Part shown: in pieces, positions 1 to 8,939 of the stretch | Position numbering within the stretch: position 1 is the stretch's first letter | How the letters are laid out: every line of letters begins with the position of its first letter | NCBI GenBank assembly: GCA_019419525.1 | Contig: DXZU01000001.1 | Location: forward strand, 83,619-147,618 | Direction: 5' to 3' | From: Collinsella sp. | GTDB taxonomy: Bacteria; Actinomycetota; Coriobacteriia; Coriobacteriales; Coriobacteriaceae | Length of the DNA: 64,000 nt | Notes under the pieces: model-generated | Told to the model about the DNA's origin: nothing | What the model saw: only the letters and a program-made list of their open reading frames with translations | The model's database searches: none | Translations under genes and position numbers: made by a program

Positions 1-1
1 T

Positions 2-655
2 GATTTTAAGGCGTATAACCTGCGCGACTGGACGCACGACCGCCATCGTACCGTCGATGACGAGCCGTACGGCGGCGGGCAGGGCATGCTCATGAAGGTC
101 GAGCCTATCGCAGAGGCCATCGAGGCCATTAGCGCAGAGGGTCCCAAGCCCACGGTTGTGTTCTTCACCCCCTGTGGCGAGCCCTTTACACAGCATGTGG
201 CCGAGCGCCTGCTCAAAAGCGAGCGCTTGCTGTTTGTGTGCAGCCGTTACGAGGGTGTCGACGAGCGTGCCTATGCGTATGCCGACGAGCGCCTGTCGAT
301 CGGCGATTACGTGCTCACGGGCGGCGAGCTTCCCGCTATGGTCGTTGCCGATGCTGTCGTACGCCTGATTCCCGGCGCCCTTGGTGACGAGATGAGCAAC
401 GTCGACGAGTCGTTCTCGACCGCCGAGGACGGAGGCCTGCTCGAGTATGCGCAGTACACTCGCCCTGCTGAATTCAACGGCGAGGGCGTGCCGCCGGTGC
501 TCGTGAGCGGTGACCATGCCAAGGTCGATGCCTGGCGCCGTAAGAATGCCATCGAGCGCACCTGCCGCTGGCGTCCCGACCTGATCGAGACGGCGCGGCT
601 TACGCCCCAGGAGCGCGCATACGCGCAAGATTTGCTTTCCGGAAGGGGTGAATAG
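2..655 (+). CDS. trmD: tRNA (guanine-N1-)-methyltransferase TrmD, 5' end missing
   Basis: Makes m1G37 in tRNAs that read CNN codons, using S-adenosylmethionine, which prevents +1 frameshifting. The reading frame is already open at base 2, so the gene begins before the window; 217 residues are visible and about 30 N-terminal residues are missing compared with the usual 240-255. Visible family motifs are DEPYGGGQGM at residues 20-29 and the trefoil-knot SAM-binding stretches RYEGVDER and SIGDYVLTGGELPA. The following gene, lepB, starts directly after the stop. In many bacteria trmD is next to rplS; here rplS lies about 8 kb downstream. Identity is secure. Confidence 0.96.
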   Translation, partial: DFKAYNLRDWTHDRHRTVDDEPYGGGQGMLMKVEPIAEAIEAISAEGPKPTVVFFTPCGEPFTQHVAERLLKSERLLFVCSRYEGVDERAYAYADERLSIGDYVLTGGELPAMVVADAVVRLIPGALGDEMSNVDESFSTAEDGGLLEYAQYTRPAEFNGEGVPPVLVSGDHAKVDAWRRKNAIERTCRWRPDLIETARLTPQERAYAQDLLSGRGE

Positions 656-656
656 A

Positions 657-1265
657 ATGGTGGATGATAAAGGGCGTCAACGGGTTCACCTCGAACATGA
701 TTTTGGCGAAAGGTCCGTTTTCACTTTACGTGGTGCTCTGGAGTGGATTTTAGTCATTCTTATCGCGCTCGCCGCCACCTTCTTGATCCGCACCTTTGTG
801 GTCGAGCCCTTTGTGGTACCCACCGGCTCCATGGAGGACACGATCGAGATTGGCGACCAGATCCTGGCACAAAAGGTGAGCCTCGAGCTCGGTCAGCCCG
901 TCAAACAGGGTGATATCGTGGTGTTCCATAATCCCGATGCCACGTCCGAGCATGACGTGCTGGTAAAGCGCGTCATCGCCACGGCCGGTCAGACGGTCGA
1001 CCTTCAGGACGGCAAGGTCGTCGTCGACGGCCAGGCGCTCGATGAGGACTATACGACCGGCATGAGCTGGCCGCTTTCGGTCCAGGCGCCCGCCGCCCAG
1101 GTGAGCTATCCCTACACCGTCCCCGACGGCTGCGTGTGGGTGATGGGCGACAACCGCGAGAACTCAGCCGACTCACGCTACTTTGGTCCCGTTGATCGCT
1201 CTGATTTGATCGCCGTGGCGCTCGTGCGTTACTGGCCGCTTAACCGTCTGGGCGCTATCGACTAA
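657..1265 (+). CDS. lepB: Signal peptidase I
   Basis: Membrane serine protease that cleaves signal peptides from exported proteins. The 202-residue product has a short cytoplasmic N-terminus, one transmembrane helix (about residues 25-45), then the catalytic Ser motif PTGSMED, the Lys general-base region LVKRVIA, and the C-terminal box GDNRENSADSR. The ATG at 657 is preferred over the in-frame GTG at 648 because a GGAAGGGG ribosome-binding site ends at 648, about 8 nt before it. It follows trmD directly and is probably co-transcribed with it. Confidence 0.95.
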   Translation: MVDDKGRQRVHLEHDFGERSVFTLRGALEWILVILIALAATFLIRTFVVEPFVVPTGSMEDTIEIGDQILAQKVSLELGQPVKQGDIVVFHNPDATSEHDVLVKRVIATAGQTVDLQDGKVVVDGQALDEDYTTGMSWPLSVQAPAAQVSYPYTVPDGCVWVMGDNRENSADSRYFGPVDRSDLIAVALVRYWPLNRLGAID

Positions 1266-1324
1266 AAACCGCTATAGTACAGTACCTAACCGTGTAATCG
1301 TTTCGACGAGGGGATATTAGAGGC

Positions 1325-2236
1325 ATGAACGCTTCATCGCTTTCCTTCCAAGACATCATCCTGCGCCTCCAGCAGTACTGGGGCGAGCAGGGCTGCGTTA
1401 TTATGCAGCCCTATGACTCCGAGGTCGGTGCCGGTACCTTCCACACCGCGACCACACTGCGCTCGCTCGGTCCCGCCGAGTGGCGCACCTGCTATGCTCA
1501 GCCTTGCCGCCGTCCCGCCGACGGCCGCTACGGCGAGAACCCTAACCGCATGCAGCACTACTATCAGTTCCAGGTGCTCATCAAGCCGTCGCCGGTCAAC
1601 GCCCAGGAGCTCTACCTGGGTTCGCTGGCCGCCATTGGCCTGGACCCCAACGACCATGACGTCCGCTTTGTCGAGGACGACTGGGAGAGCCCGACCTTGG
1701 GCGCCTGGGGCCTTGGCTGGGAGGTCTGGCTTAACGGTATGGAGGTCACGCAGTTTACATACTTCCAGCAGGTGGGCGGTATCGAGGTCGACCCCGTGCC
1801 CGTCGAGATCACCTATGGCCTGGAGCGTATCGCCATGTACGCCCAGGGCGTCAACTCCGTTTACGACCTAGTGTGGAGCTACCTGCCCGACGGTACGCCC
1901 ATGACTTACGGCGACGTGTTCCTCGAGAACGAGCGCGAGTTCAGTGCCTATAACTTTGAGGTTGCCAACGTCGAGATGATGCGTCAGAAGTTTGACGACT
2001 ACGAGGCCGAGTGCCATTCCTGCCTGGAGCGCAAGCTGCCGCTGCCCGCATACGACTGCGTCATGAAGTGCAGCCACGCTTTCAATCTGCTCGATGCCCG
2101 CGGCGCCCTGTCCGCGGTCGAGCGTGCCAACTACATCCTGCGCGTCCGCGCCGTCGCCAAGGCGTGCTGCGAGGCCTACATGGCCGAGGTCGCCGGAGTG
2201 AACGAGAATGCCGACCAGGAAGGCGAGGTGGCGTAA
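1325..2236 (+). CDS. glyQ: Glycine--tRNA ligase alpha subunit
   Basis: Catalytic alpha subunit of the bacterial alpha2beta2 glycyl-tRNA synthetase; it forms glycyl-adenylate and charges tRNA-Gly. At 303 residues it matches the usual family length. The N-terminal stretch QGCVIMQPYDSEVGAGTFHT and the later AQPCRRPADGRYGENPNR are characteristic of GlyQ. GlyS begins 3 nt after its stop, so the two subunits are translated from one message. A TATAGT hexamer at 1273-1278 may be the -10 of its own promoter; no good -35 is visible. Confidence 0.97.
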   Translation: MNASSLSFQDIILRLQQYWGEQGCVIMQPYDSEVGAGTFHTATTLRSLGPAEWRTCYAQPCRRPADGRYGENPNRMQHYYQFQVLIKPSPVNAQELYLGSLAAIGLDPNDHDVRFVEDDWESPTLGAWGLGWEVWLNGMEVTQFTYFQQVGGIEVDPVPVEITYGLERIAMYAQGVNSVYDLVWSYLPDGTPMTYGDVFLENEREFSAYNFEVANVEMMRQKFDDYEAECHSCLERKLPLPAYDCVMKCSHAFNLLDARGALSAVERANYILRVRAVAKACCEAYMAEVAGVNENADQEGEVA

Positions 2237-2239
2237 GCC

Positions 2240-4336
2240 ATGGCAGACGCTAAGGATTTCCTGTTTGAGATCGGTACGGAGGAAATGCCCTCCGCGCCGC
2301 TGAACAATGCCGTCAAGCAGCTTGGCACCATGATCGCCAAGGGTTTAGACGATGCTGGCCTGGCCCACGGCGAGGTCCGTGTGATTTCGAGCCCGCGTCG
2401 CCTGGCTGCGCTCGTGGCCAATGTCGCCACTGCGACCGACGAGGTCCACGAGGTTAAGCGCGGCCCCGCGGCCAACATCGCGTTCGACGCTGACGGTAAC
2501 GCCACTAAGGCCGCCCAGGGCTTTGCCCGCAAGTGTGGTGTGGCTGCCGAGGATCTGGTCTGTCGCGAGGACACCGACGGCCGCGAGTACGTCTTTGCCG
2601 AGAAGAATATTCCTTCCGCACCGGCTACGCCGATTCTGACCGCTCTGTGCGAGAAGACCATCGCCGGCCTGCAGTGGCCCAACTACCGCTCTCAGCGCTG
2701 GGGTCACGAGCACGCCACCTTCGTGCGCCCGGTCCGTTGGATCTGCTGCCTTCTGGGCGAGGACGTTGTGCCCGTGTCGTTTGCCGACGTGACGAGCGGC
2801 AATACCACGCGCGGCCATCGCGTGCTTGGCCCCGGTGACCACGTTGTCGCTAGCCCCGCCGCCTACGAGCAGGTGCTCGAGGACGCCGGCGTGCTTTCTG
2901 CCGAGCGCCGTCGCGAGGCCATCCTTGCCGGTATCTCCGAGGTCGAGGCCGTTCGCCCCGGCTGCCATGTCGATACGCCCAAGAAGGTCTTCGAGGAGGT
3001 TATCAACCTCTGCGAGTGGCCGACGGTGCTCGTCGGTACCTTCGATGAGGAGTTCCTCAAGGTCCCGCACGAGATCATCTGCGAGTCCATGCTCACCAAC
3101 CAGCGCTACTTCCCGATCTATGACGGCGAGGGCAAGCTGACGCGTGAGTTCGTGGTCGTCTCCAACAGCAAGCCCGAGAATGCCGAGCGCGTGATCGACG
3201 GCAACGAGCGCGTCGTGCGCGCCCGTCTGGACGACGCCAAGTTCTTCTACGAGGAGGACCTGAAGATCTCCCTCGACGAGTTCCGTGAGCGTCTGGCCAA
3301 GGTTGCCTTCCAGGAGAAGCTCGGTAGCGTGCTCGCCAAGTCCGAGCGCATCGAGCAGCTCGCGCTCGCTATCGCCCGCGAGGCTCACCTGGGCGCCCAT
3401 CTTGCCGCCGACGCTGCTCGCGCCGCACACCTGTGCAAGGCAGACCTGGTGTCCAACGCCGTCGTCGAGTTCACGAGCCAGCAGGGCGTGATGGGCGGTT
3501 ATTACGCGACCGCGATGGGGGAGAACGACGAGGTCGCCCATGCTATTCGCGATCACTATCGTCCCCGTTTTGCCGGTGACGAGCTGCCCGAGGGCACAGC
3601 TGGCTGCATCGTGGCCTGCGCCGACAAGCTCGATACCATCGCCGGTATCTTTGCCATCGGCGAGCCCCCGACCGGCTCCTCCGACCCCTACGCGCTGCGT
3701 CGTGCCGCTATCGGCATTATCAACATCCTGCGCGACCGTCTGCCGATCGACCCCACGTCGCTCATCGACTTTGCCCTCGAACTCTACAGTGAGCAGGGCA
3801 TTGAGTTCGACGCCGCCGAGGTCGCCCAGCAGGCTCGTGACTTCTTCCATGGCCGCCTGGTGAGCATGGCCCGCGACGAAAAGATTCCGGCTGATACCGT
3901 CGCCGCCGTCTCCGCGGTGCACATCATCGCCCCGTCCGTCTTCTTCGCCCGCTGCGCCGCCCTCGACGAGGCCCGCAAGAACGACGCTGAGACGTTCGAC
4001 AACCTGGCGACCGCCTATGCCCGCGCCGCGCATATCTCCAAGCCCGAGCTGGGTGCGGAGTATGACCGCAGCCTGATGGGCGAGGTCGAGCTCGCGCTCG
4101 CCGACGCCTCCGAGGCTGCTCAGACCGCCGTCGATGCCGCCCTTGCTGCCGAGGACTACCCGGCCGCATTTGCCGCGCTTGCCGCTCTGCGTGCCCCCAT
4201 CGACCGCTTCTTCGATGAGGTCATGGTCATGGACAAGGACGAGCAGCTTCGCGATAATCGCCTTAAGCTGCTCAACCGCTTCGAGGCCGTTTTCTCCGGC
4301 ATTGCCAACATCGGTGAGCTTGCCCGCAAAAAGTAA
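2240..4336 (+). CDS. glyS: Glycine--tRNA ligase beta subunit
   Basis: Beta subunit of the two-subunit glycyl-tRNA synthetase, needed for tRNA recognition. At 698 residues it is close to the family's usual 690. It opens with FLFEIGTEEMP, the typical GlyS start, and contains the HD-like central region (residues about 380-480) and a C-terminal anticodon-binding helical domain ending FFDEVMVMDKDEQLRDNRL. It sits 3 nt downstream of glyQ. A long antisense reading frame on the other strand is a shadow of its G/C-rich third positions. Confidence 0.97.
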   Translation: MADAKDFLFEIGTEEMPSAPLNNAVKQLGTMIAKGLDDAGLAHGEVRVISSPRRLAALVANVATATDEVHEVKRGPAANIAFDADGNATKAAQGFARKCGVAAEDLVCREDTDGREYVFAEKNIPSAPATPILTALCEKTIAGLQWPNYRSQRWGHEHATFVRPVRWICCLLGEDVVPVSFADVTSGNTTRGHRVLGPGDHVVASPAAYEQVLEDAGVLSAERRREAILAGISEVEAVRPGCHVDTPKKVFEEVINLCEWPTVLVGTFDEEFLKVPHEIICESMLTNQRYFPIYDGEGKLTREFVVVSNSKPENAERVIDGNERVVRARLDDAKFFYEEDLKISLDEFRERLAKVAFQEKLGSVLAKSERIEQLALAIAREAHLGAHLAADAARAAHLCKADLVSNAVVEFTSQQGVMGGYYATAMGENDEVAHAIRDHYRPRFAGDELPEGTAGCIVACADKLDTIAGIFAIGEPPTGSSDPYALRRAAIGIINILRDRLPIDPTSLIDFALELYSEQGIEFDAAEVAQQARDFFHGRLVSMARDEKIPADTVAAVSAVHIIAPSVFFARCAALDEARKNDAETFDNLATAYARAAHISKPELGAEYDRSLMGEVELALADASEAAQTAVDAALAAEDYPAAFAALAALRAPIDRFFDEVMVMDKDEQLRDNRLKLLNRFEAVFSGIANIGELARKK

Positions 4337-4370
4337 GCCAGCCTGCGCATAAGCGCAAAAGGAGCCCCGC

Positions 4371-5246
4371 ATGGATTGCCCGGTCACCGCTCGTCCCACC
4401 GTTATCGTTATCTCCGACTCGCTCGGCGATACCGCTTGTGAGGTGGTGCTTGCGGCGTCCGGGCAATTTGATGAAGGGGCTTTTCGCGTTTTGCGCCTGT
4501 CCAAGGTGACCTCCGTGGAGCAGGTCAAGTCATTTGTGGGGCCGCGCGTCGATGCCGACCATCGCGATGTCGCCGTGTTCCATACCATTGTCGATCCGGC
4601 GCTTCGCGCCCGCGTGCTCGATTACCTGGGTATGCTGCATATCCGTTCGGTCGACCTGATCGGCCCGACGCTTGCCGTGCTGTCGTCGCTCATCGGTGTG
4701 CCGCCCAAGTGCGTTGCGGGCGTGATTCACAAGACCGATGACCGCTATTTCCATCGTATCGAGGCCATGGAGTATTTCGTTGAGCACGATGACGGGCGCG
4801 GTTGCGACGATCTGTCGGGTGCCGATATCGTGCTGCTGGGTGTGTCGCGTACATCCAAGACGCCGCTGTCGATGTATTTAGCCTATCAGGGCTACAAGGT
4901 CGCCAATGTCCCACTGGCGCATGGCATGGAGCCGCCGAAGTCGATTTACGAGGTTGACCCGATGCGGTTGTTTGGTCTGATCTCGACCGTCGATGTGATT
5001 TCCGAAATTCGCGATAGTCGCTTGGGCGATGACTACGCCCGTGCCGTTGCCGGCTCCTATGCCGAGCCCGAGAGTGTGCGCAGCGAGCTTGAGGAAGCCC
5101 GTGCCCTCATGAAGCGCCTAGGCTGCTTTGTGGTGCGTACCGATGGCAAGGCCATCGAGGAAAGCGCTGCCGAGATCATTAGCCACTTGGAGGAAATCCA
5201 AGATGCCCGTGCCCGCCGCGCCGCCCGCCGAGCCCAGCAAAGCTAG
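4371..5246 (+). CDS. Pyruvate, phosphate dikinase regulatory protein (PDRP, DUF299)
   Basis: Bifunctional kinase/pyrophosphorylase of the DUF299 family. It inactivates PPDK by ADP-dependent phosphorylation of an active-site threonine and reactivates it by Pi-dependent dephosphorylation. The 291-residue protein begins with the family motif VIVISDSLGDTACEV and has the P-loop-like GVSRTSKTPLSMYLA and the following GYKVANVPL. The neighbouring downstream gene is ppdK, its expected target, about 300 nt away, which supports the assignment. A PEP synthase regulator (PpsR) is the same family, but the presence of ppdK favours PDRP. Confidence 0.93.
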   Translation: MDCPVTARPTVIVISDSLGDTACEVVLAASGQFDEGAFRVLRLSKVTSVEQVKSFVGPRVDADHRDVAVFHTIVDPALRARVLDYLGMLHIRSVDLIGPTLAVLSSLIGVPPKCVAGVIHKTDDRYFHRIEAMEYFVEHDDGRGCDDLSGADIVLLGVSRTSKTPLSMYLAYQGYKVANVPLAHGMEPPKSIYEVDPMRLFGLISTVDVISEIRDSRLGDDYARAVAGSYAEPESVRSELEEARALMKRLGCFVVRTDGKAIEESAAEIISHLEEIQDARARRAARRAQQS

Positions 5247-5373
5247 CTTATTGGGGTAGCTAAAAATGCCCGTCTCTAAAAGACTACCTAAAAATAATGC
5301 ACGATATTGGTAAAGCGATTTAGCAATAAACTAGCATCTGACCTGCAAGCATCTTGCATTGGTATCTTCATAA

Positions 5374-5421
5374 GGTAACCAACTTTACCTACCGTTTACC
5401 GCCATATTTACCACGTTTACC
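5374..5421 (+). repeat. TTTACC direct-repeat cluster upstream of ppdK
   Basis: Within the 297-nt gap between the PDRP gene and ppdK there are four TTTACC copies starting at 5384, 5395, 5407 and 5416, preceded by GGTAACC at 5374-5380. Spacing is 11, 12 and 9 nt, close to one helical turn, so the copies face roughly the same side of DNA. A TATAGT hexamer near 5463 could be the ppdK -10. The cluster looks like a multi-site operator for an activator or repressor of ppdK; the protein is unknown. The rest of the gap is AT-richer than the genes and holds nothing else I recognise. Confidence 0.5.
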
Positions 5422-5543
5422 AACCCCCGCGCCCTCTGCGCAAGCCCGCCCAAAACCCGCCGTATAGTACCCTCACGGCTCGCATTCGGCGGGTCGATTC
5501 GTTACCACGGTCGTGCGCGTAAGAGCATGGAAGGGGAAGTATC

Positions 5544-8294
5544 GTGAGCGATTGCAAGAGGGTTTACCGTTTTGGAACCGACGCCCAGGGCACCTGTGTC
5601 ACTGAGGGCGACAAGTCCATGAACTTCGTGCTTGGCGGCAAGGGCGCAAACCTTGCCGAGATGAGCCGCATCGGCCTGCCGGTTCCCGGTGGCTTTACCA
5701 TTACCTGCCAGACTTGCGTCGAGTACTCCGGTGCCGGCAATGTGTGGCCCGAGGGCGCACTCGATGAGATCGTTGCCGCCGAGGCGGACCTCGAGGCCCG
5801 TTGCGGTAAGAAACTCGGCGATGCCTCCGATCCGCTGCTCGTGTCGGTTCGCTCGGGCGCTCCGTTCTCCATGCCCGGCATGATGGACACGGTCCTCAAC
5901 CTGGGCCTCAACGACGATTCCGTCCAGGGCCTTATCGCGCAGACGCAGAACCCGCGCTTTGCCTGGGACAGCTACCGTCGCTTTATCCAGATGTTCTCCA
6001 ACGTCGTCATGGGCGTCGACGCCGACCTATTCGAGAACGCCCTGACCCAGGCCCGCCTGGTCGCCGGCGTTCGTGTCGATTCCGAGCTTTCGGCCGAGGA
6101 TCTGCAGGAGCTCGTCGAGACCTTTAAGGGCATCTTCTCCGAGAACGTCGAGGCGACCCTGTATCCCGAGCTCGAGGTCGCCGACGGTAAGCCCGTCTTC
6201 CCGCACGATCCGGAGCTCCAGCTGCGCCTTGCCATCCAGGCCGTCTTTGGCAGCTGGATGAACGAGCGCGCCTGCATCTACCGCAAGCAGCACGGCATTT
6301 CCGACGAGCTCGGCACCGCCGTCAACGTCCAGGCCATGGCCTTTGGCAACAAGGGCGAGACCTCTGCGACCGGCGTCGCCTTTACGCGCAACCCGGCCGA
6401 CGGCACCAAGGAGTTCTATGGCGACTTTTTGGTGAATGCCCAGGGCGAGGACGTCGTCGCCGGCATCCGAAACACCGAGCCCATCGCCGACCTCAAGACC
6501 ACCTCGGGCCTCGAGTCCGCAGGCGAGGAGCTCGAGCGCGTGTTCCTGACGCTCGAGGATCATTACCGTGATATGTGCGATATCGAGTTCACCATCGAGC
6601 AGGGCAAGCTCTGGATGCTCCAGACCCGCGTGGGCAAGCGCACCGCCACTGCCGCCCTGCGCATTGCTATCGAAATGGTCGAGGAGGGCCTGATCACCCG
6701 CGAGGAGGCCGTGAGCCGCATCGATCCCGCGCAGCTCGACCAGCTCCTGCACCCGCAGTTCGACGCCACCAAGAAGTACGAGGCCCTGGCCAGCGGCCTT
6801 AACGCCAGCCCTGGTGCCGCCGTGGGCGAGGTCGTGTTTTCGAGTGATGACGCCGTCGCGCGCGCCAACGAGGGCCACAAGGTCATTCTGGTCCGCTGGG
6901 AGACCAACCCCGATGACCTGAAGGGCATGGTCGCCGCCGAGGGCATCCTGACCAGCCATGGCGGCAAGACGAGCCATGCCGCCGTTATCGCCCGCGGCAT
7001 GGGTACGCCCTGCGTTTGCGGCGTTGAGCGCTTCCACATTGACGCGGCAGAGAAGGTCGTGCGCATCGAGGGCAGCGACCGCGTGCTGCGCGAGGGCGAT
7101 GTCATCTCCATCGACGGCACCCAGGGTATCGTCGTTGACGGCGCGGTCGACCTGGTCTCTGCAGAGCTCACCGGCGACCTGGACACCATCCTGTCCTGGG
7201 CCGACGAGATTCGTCTGGACGAGACCGGTGGCCACGCCAACCACGTGCGCGTCAACGCCGACAACCCCGAGGATGCCGAGCTCGCTCTTGAGTTTGGCGC
7301 CGAGGCCATCGGTCTGTGCCGCACCGAGCACATGTTCCTGGGCGATCGCAAGAACATCATCCAGAGCTTTATCCTGTCTGACGATGAGGCCGTGAAGCAG
7401 CAGGCCCTGGCCGACCTGCTCAAGGTTCAGACCGAGGACTTCCTGGCGATGTTCAAGACCATGTCCGGTCGCGATGTGGTCGTCCGCCTGCTCGATCCGC
7501 CGCTTCATGAGTTCTTGGATAATCCTCGAGAGCTCGAGGTCGCCATCACCAAGAAGGAAGCCGCTGGCGCCAGCGAGGAAGAGCTTGCCGTCCTGCGCGC
7601 CCGCCTGCGTCGCATTGACGGCATGGTCGAGTCCAACCTGATGCTCGGCCTGCGCGGCGTGCGCCTGTCCGTCGTCTTTGGCGATCTGCCGCTCATGCAG
7701 GTCCGCGCTGTGGCCACGGCTGCTGCCCGCCTTATCAAGGATGGCGTCGACCCGCGCCCCGAGATCATGGTTCCGCTCGTTTCCATCACGGCTGAGCATG
7801 TCCAGACCCGCGAGGTTATCGAGCGCGTGATCGCCGAGGTTTCCGCCGAGGAGGGCGTCGAGCTCAATATTCCCGTGGGCACGATGCTCGAGCTGCCGCG
7901 TGCCTGCATGGTCGCTGACGAGATCGCCCATCATGCCGACTTCTTCTGCTTTGGCACCAACGACCTCACCCAGACGACCTTTGGCTTCTCGCGCGATGAC
8001 GCCGAGGCCAAGTTCATCCCGCTGTACATGCATAAAAAGATCCTGAAAGACAACCCCTTCGAGACCATCGACGCGGCGGTGCTGGAGCTCGTGCGCTTGG
8101 CCGTCGAGAAGGGCCGCGCCACCAATCCCGACATGCACTTTGGCGTGTGCGGCGAGCACGGCGGCGACCCCAAGTCCATCAAGGGCCTGTTTAACGTGGC
8201 CGACGTGGACTACGTGTCCTGCTCGCCCTACCGCGTGCCCCTCGCACGCCTGGCTGCCGCTCAGGCCAAGCTCGAGGCCAAGCGTTCCGCCTAA
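5544..8294 (+). CDS. ppdK: Pyruvate, phosphate dikinase
   Basis: Interconverts pyruvate + ATP + Pi and PEP + AMP + PPi; in anaerobes it links PEP and pyruvate pools and can run in either direction. The 916-residue protein has the N-terminal nucleotide-binding domain (GGKGANLAEM at the start), the phosphohistidine swivelling domain with GGKTSHAAV (His478 as phosphocarrier, Thr476 as the likely PDRP target), and a C-terminal TIM barrel with the catalytic Cys in FGVCGEHGGDP. The GTG start has AAGGGGAAG upstream. Its regulator is encoded just upstream. Confidence 0.97.
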   Translation: MSDCKRVYRFGTDAQGTCVTEGDKSMNFVLGGKGANLAEMSRIGLPVPGGFTITCQTCVEYSGAGNVWPEGALDEIVAAEADLEARCGKKLGDASDPLLVSVRSGAPFSMPGMMDTVLNLGLNDDSVQGLIAQTQNPRFAWDSYRRFIQMFSNVVMGVDADLFENALTQARLVAGVRVDSELSAEDLQELVETFKGIFSENVEATLYPELEVADGKPVFPHDPELQLRLAIQAVFGSWMNERACIYRKQHGISDELGTAVNVQAMAFGNKGETSATGVAFTRNPADGTKEFYGDFLVNAQGEDVVAGIRNTEPIADLKTTSGLESAGEELERVFLTLEDHYRDMCDIEFTIEQGKLWMLQTRVGKRTATAALRIAIEMVEEGLITREEAVSRIDPAQLDQLLHPQFDATKKYEALASGLNASPGAAVGEVVFSSDDAVARANEGHKVILVRWETNPDDLKGMVAAEGILTSHGGKTSHAAVIARGMGTPCVCGVERFHIDAAEKVVRIEGSDRVLREGDVISIDGTQGIVVDGAVDLVSAELTGDLDTILSWADEIRLDETGGHANHVRVNADNPEDAELALEFGAEAIGLCRTEHMFLGDRKNIIQSFILSDDEAVKQQALADLLKVQTEDFLAMFKTMSGRDVVVRLLDPPLHEFLDNPRELEVAITKKEAAGASEEELAVLRARLRRIDGMVESNLMLGLRGVRLSVVFGDLPLMQVRAVATAAARLIKDGVDPRPEIMVPLVSITAEHVQTREVIERVIAEVSAEEGVELNIPVGTMLELPRACMVADEIAHHADFFCFGTNDLTQTTFGFSRDDAEAKFIPLYMHKKILKDNPFETIDAAVLELVRLAVEKGRATNPDMHFGVCGEHGGDPKSIKGLFNVADVDYVSCSPYRVPLARLAAAQAKLEAKRSA

Positions 8295-8333
8295 CGTTTT
8301 GGGTGTAGACGCCTAGTGTAGCCCCCCTTCATG

Positions 8334-8361
8334 CCGCCCGTCTCATTCGTGAGGCGGGCGG
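8334..8361 (+). terminator. Hairpin after ppdK
   Basis: Stem CCGCCCG plus CTCA, loop TTCG, then TGAG and CGGGCGG, about 12 bp in total with one unpaired base per arm. It lies 40 nt after the ppdK stop and is followed by TTATC rather than a real T-tract, so it may be a weak or factor-assisted terminator. Confidence 0.6.
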
Positions 8362-8407
8362 TTATCATGTGCGGGTTTAGTCTTTTTGTCTGCGTAAAAA
8401 ATTGTTC

Positions 8408-8435
8408 TTGCAGCAGAAACCCGCGCGTGTATACT
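8408..8435 (+). promoter_or_regulatory. Putative sigma-70-type promoter of rplS
   Basis: TTGCAG at 8408-8413, a 16-nt spacer and TATACT at 8430-8435 lie about 70 nt upstream of rplS and after the ppdK terminator hairpin. The spacing and hexamers fit a housekeeping promoter. No experimental start site is known here. Confidence 0.5.
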
Positions 8436-8504
8436 CGAATACGTTTGTTCAACTACGTGCCGGCCAGGGTGGTACGGCACCTCTAGAAGAGTAAGGAATT
8501 GCAC

Positions 8505-8846
8505 ATGGATTACATCCGCGCAATCGAGCGTCAGCAGATCCGCGAGGACATTCCTCAGGTTCGCGTCGCCGACAACGTCAAGGTTCACTACCGCATTAAG
8601 GAAGGCGACCGCGAGCGTATCCAGGTCTTCCAGGGCGACGTCATCCGCATGGCCGGCGCCGGTGCCCGCGAGACCTTCACCGTCCGCAAGATGTCCTTCG
8701 GTGTCGGTGTTGAGCGTACCTTCCCGCTTCACAGCCCCAAGATCGCCAAGCTCGAGGTCGTTCGTCATGGTCGCGTCCGTCGCGCCAAGCTGTACTACCT
8801 CCGCGACAAGGTGGGCAAGGCTGCTCGCATCCCCGAGAAGCGCTAA
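8505..8846 (+). CDS. rplS: 50S ribosomal protein L19
   Basis: Large-subunit protein at the 30S-50S interface. The 113-residue product carries the L19 signature VGVERTFPLHSPKIAKLEVVR and ends with the typical KLYYLRDKVGKAARIPEKR. The ATG at 8505 is chosen over the in-frame TTG at 8499 because a TAAGGA ribosome-binding site at 8492-8497 has proper spacing only to the ATG. It is monocistronic, lying between its own promoter and a strong terminator, and is separated from its frequent partner trmD. Confidence 0.97.
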   Translation: MDYIRAIERQQIREDIPQVRVADNVKVHYRIKEGDRERIQVFQGDVIRMAGAGARETFTVRKMSFGVGVERTFPLHSPKIAKLEVVRHGRVRRAKLYYLRDKVGKAARIPEKR

Positions 8847-8880
8847 GAAGATCGCAGCGTCTGTCCACTCGTTTGGACAC

Positions 8881-8909
8881 AAGGGTCACCTTCGGGTGGC
8901 CCTTCTTTT
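8881..8909 (+). terminator. Rho-independent terminator of rplS
   Basis: Ten-base arms AAGGGTCACC and GGTGGCCCTT around a stable TTCG tetraloop, followed by CTTTTT. Classic intrinsic terminator 35 nt after rplS. Confidence 0.9.
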
Positions 8910-8939
8910 TATCTGATTTGCATGCAAGGAGGGCCTGGT

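Noticed and set aside
2345..4588. 747-codon open frame antisense to glyS, and similar long antisense frames at 6027-8159, 26789-28756, 49256-51943, 56242-58155 and 60783-62615
   Set aside because: All lie opposite well-identified genes; their composition is what G/C-rich third codon positions produce, and no ribosome-binding site or family motif is seen.
5374..5421. TTTACC repeats as a CRISPR-like array
   Set aside because: Units are 6 nt with 3-6 nt between them; no repeat-spacer structure and no cas genes.
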